A stretch of DNA of 60,260 nt from Podaxis mareebaensis (lineage: Eukaryota; Basidiomycota; Agaricomycetes; Agaricales; Agaricaceae), in the NCBI GenBank assembly GCA_018524725.1, contig JAEUWP010000386.1:1-60260 (forward strand). Reading direction: 5' to 3'. The position numbers and the translations under genes were made by a program. The notes under the pieces are model-generated. The model did no database searches. It saw only the letters and a list, made by a program, of their open reading frames with translations, and was not told the DNA's origin. Numbering within the stretch: the stretch's first letter is position 1; every line of letters begins with the position of its first letter. This document shows positions 58,090 through 60,260 of the stretch, piece after piece.

Positions 58090-60260
58090 TCTTGGTTGGG
58101 TATTGGCTGATAGAGAGATGTGGTTTCTTTGGGCATATGATCAGCAGTGGGAGAAGCCCATTATGGAAGACCTCAAACTAGTAAGCCTTTAGTCGTCGTC
58201 TCTTCCACTTGACCCCAGACAACGTCGTTCATTGTGATGTGGAGAACTCAGTTCTTTCGCTGCCTTCATAGTACGAACGGCAGGAATTCAGTCCGACAGC
58301 GTGTAACTCTTGAAAAATCACGTAGTTTTGTACAACCCAATTCGGTGTGTTTCCTTTCCAACTCACCTCAACTAATGTTCACAAGATCTTGTGTCTTACC
58401 ACTACTAAATACCGCCTAAAGATTCTACTCCCTCTCCAAGTCCACAACAGCTCCCAGCTCAAAAGGGAGCTTATCACTGACACTTTACTCGCTCAGATAG
58501 AAAAGGGCGTGGAGTTTTGCTGGCCTGTCATCGAACGGAAGATCCCAAATGCTCGAAGGAACATCGCCTTTGGTATCATGTAAGTTAATATTCGATTATA
58601 ATGGACGTTTATCCATTCTGAGCTGGTAGTAATACGTCTCACAAATTGCCAAGCTTTCGATTCTGTCACTCGACTCTGAAAGTGGTTCAGAATGGCCGAA
58701 AAGTCATCGCGACTATGCACATCCCAGGGCGGAATGGAAAGCCTGCTGATATATGGTTGAGTTGTGGCAAAAAGTGGAGGGATAGGAACATTCAAACGGA
58801 ATTCTCGGACTTCGCCTTCATTTCGTGTGTGATTAATACGGCGATCGAAAGGAATATGGGGAGGAAAGGAAAGAAAAGGGGCAGGGAAGGAAAAAGACAT
58901 GAAGACCGTGAAGAGTGAAGAAAACTGAAGGCGGGATACCAAAAGGATGACCAAAACAGAGGGAGAAGGGGAATAGAACATAGGAATGTACCTCAATCTC
59001 ACCTCAATCTCAATCTTGCGTGAAATGGCACACAGGAGGTTGGAATATCGATGAGTATATGCATATCTTGCTAAATCAGTGGTCGTTGCTCATTTTCTAC
59101 TTCCTGTCCCTAGTGATCTGAACGCTTTAGTTGATGGCCTGCTTCCCAACCCACAATTGGAATTCGCTACCCCCACCTCTGGACGTCGTCTTGCCTCTTG
59201 CTTCAACCTGTAATCAATCCTATATCATGTCTTGCTCAAACTGCATGACACGGAGTACAGTCGCCAAATAGTTCGCCAACCCCAGCTTGTGACTGTGCGT
59301 TCATCATATGCAGCATTGTGTATTTCTTGAATCCTACTGCCAACATTTCCCTGACAACGCGCGTGGAGAACTTTAAACTGCCTATGCTGTTGCTGTTGAA
59401 GAACCCGGAGACTAGACTCTCTACATCCGCCTGGTTTGATTCGTGTGTGCTATGCTCCTTGACCATAACACTACATCTTTTCACCTCAGTGGCATCGAAG
59501 GCCTCGCTCATCAAGTATTTGCACAACCAAGCTGTACACAAACTACGGGGAAGTCTCAATGCGAAAGCCAGAACCCTTCATACCCATAGCTATAATGCCA
59601 ACCGCCTTGTCCACCAAACTTCCCCCTGTTTTTCTATCTGACTCCAACCCCACGTTCAACGCATGACGTCCATGAAGCAGAAGGGATGGCGAGACAGGTG
59701 AGTGGCACTGAATCTTGATCAAAGACAACTGAATGGGCTCACAGCAATTCCAACTGTCCACAACGAAAACACACACACATTTTCTCGATTCCTTGGGTAA
59801 TGTGTCCGCTTGCAAGATACAATCCTACGACCCATACCCCTTCAGTCTGATTCCTCAATATGATTCGTTAGGGGTACCAGAACCTGTCCGGAAAGAGAAT
59901 GCACCTTTGTCTTGGGACAGCGTGAGTGGCATTGAATCTTGATCAAAGACAACTGAATGGACTCACAGCAGTTCAGAGACTCACGACAATTCGGACCATC
60001 CACAACGAAAACACGCGCACATTTTCTCGATTCCTCGAGTAATCTGTCCACTTGCAAGATGCAACAAATATTGAAGAATTCGTCGCCAAGTTTGGGCCAA
60101 ATCGCTCCGAACTTGCAAGATTCCCTGAGCACTTCGATAACCACCCCTACATCCCCCTGCTCCGCCCCTGTCATACCTTCCTCGCCTCCCTCATACCTGG
60201 CTTTGGATTTTATCCAAGACAAATACTATTTCAAATCGTGCCTGGGCTGAACTCTCAAAA
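58090..60260 (+). repeat. dispersed module, copy R, runs off the window end
   Basis: Inverted relative to L1 and L2. On the plus strand, exon-like blocks are ELITDTLLAQIEKGVEFCWP (about 58460-58520), KVIATMHIPGRNGKPADIWL (about 58697-58758) ending in a basic Lys/Arg run, then a DLNALVDGLLPNPQLEFATP stretch near 59120, and the Pro/Ser-rich stretch near 60080-60220 shared with L2. Copies share TCTTGATCAAAGACAACTGA, which occurs twice here (about 59714 and 59938), so part of the module is itself duplicated. The encoded product is unknown. The copy continues past 60260. Confidence 0.65.

Overview
This window looks like genomic DNA of an Agaricomycete (mushroom-forming basidiomycete). The evidence is many GT-AG introns of about 45-70 bp, a fungal tyrosinase, a FunK1-type protein kinase relic, a DUF6535-type membrane protein relic, an agaric-type P-loop GTPase, and a Tnp2-type (CACTA-like) transposase. 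No similarity search was possible. Families were recognised by eye and exon joins were worked out by hand.

The left part (1-26,800) is sparsely genic host DNA. It holds an intact seven-exon tyrosinase with a TATA box (2300-4408, +), a multi-exon membrane protein of unknown family (9390-11111, -) and an intact seven-exon mitochondrial pyruvate dehydrogenase E1-alpha gene (12213-13730, -). Next come a broken FunK1 kinase (14230-16251, +), a 4-kb tandem array of about 57 copies of a 71-bp unit (18071-22103), an intact P-loop GTPase gene (22526-23779, -) and a frameshifted DUF6535-type gene (25410-26790, -).

The right part (about 27,000 to the end) is mobile-element country. The centre is a candidate giant transposon of about 19.8 kb, bounded by inverted repeats at about 35,350-35,935 and 54,211-55,112. 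From left to right it carries: an unknown three-intron gene (-), a small TATA-driven gene (+), a single-exon SUN-domain membrane protein (-), an intact WD40 protein (+), a large transposon-associated hypothetical gene (+), a small acidic gene (+), a coiled-coil protein with a C-terminal membrane anchor (+), an acidic multi-exon gene (+) and the Tnp2 transposase (+). Just outside the two ends lie decayed pieces of host housekeeping genes: ribosomal protein L4 on the left and an ANTH (AP180/CALM) domain on the right. Further out, a module of about 2 kb carrying a multi-exon gene of unknown function occurs three times, twice on the left and once, inverted, on the right.

Two themes deserve attention. 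First, a SUN-domain protein and a tail-anchored coiled-coil protein sit in the same putative element, which raises the possibility of a transposon-borne nuclear-envelope bridge (LINC-like pair). Second, C-to-T decay at CpG appears wherever there are repeats. The satellite units differ mainly at six CpG positions, the transposon genes carry in-frame TGA codons that fit CGA-to-TGA, and the RPL4 copy shows repeated Arg-to-Cys change. This points to cytosine methylation of repeats in this genome.
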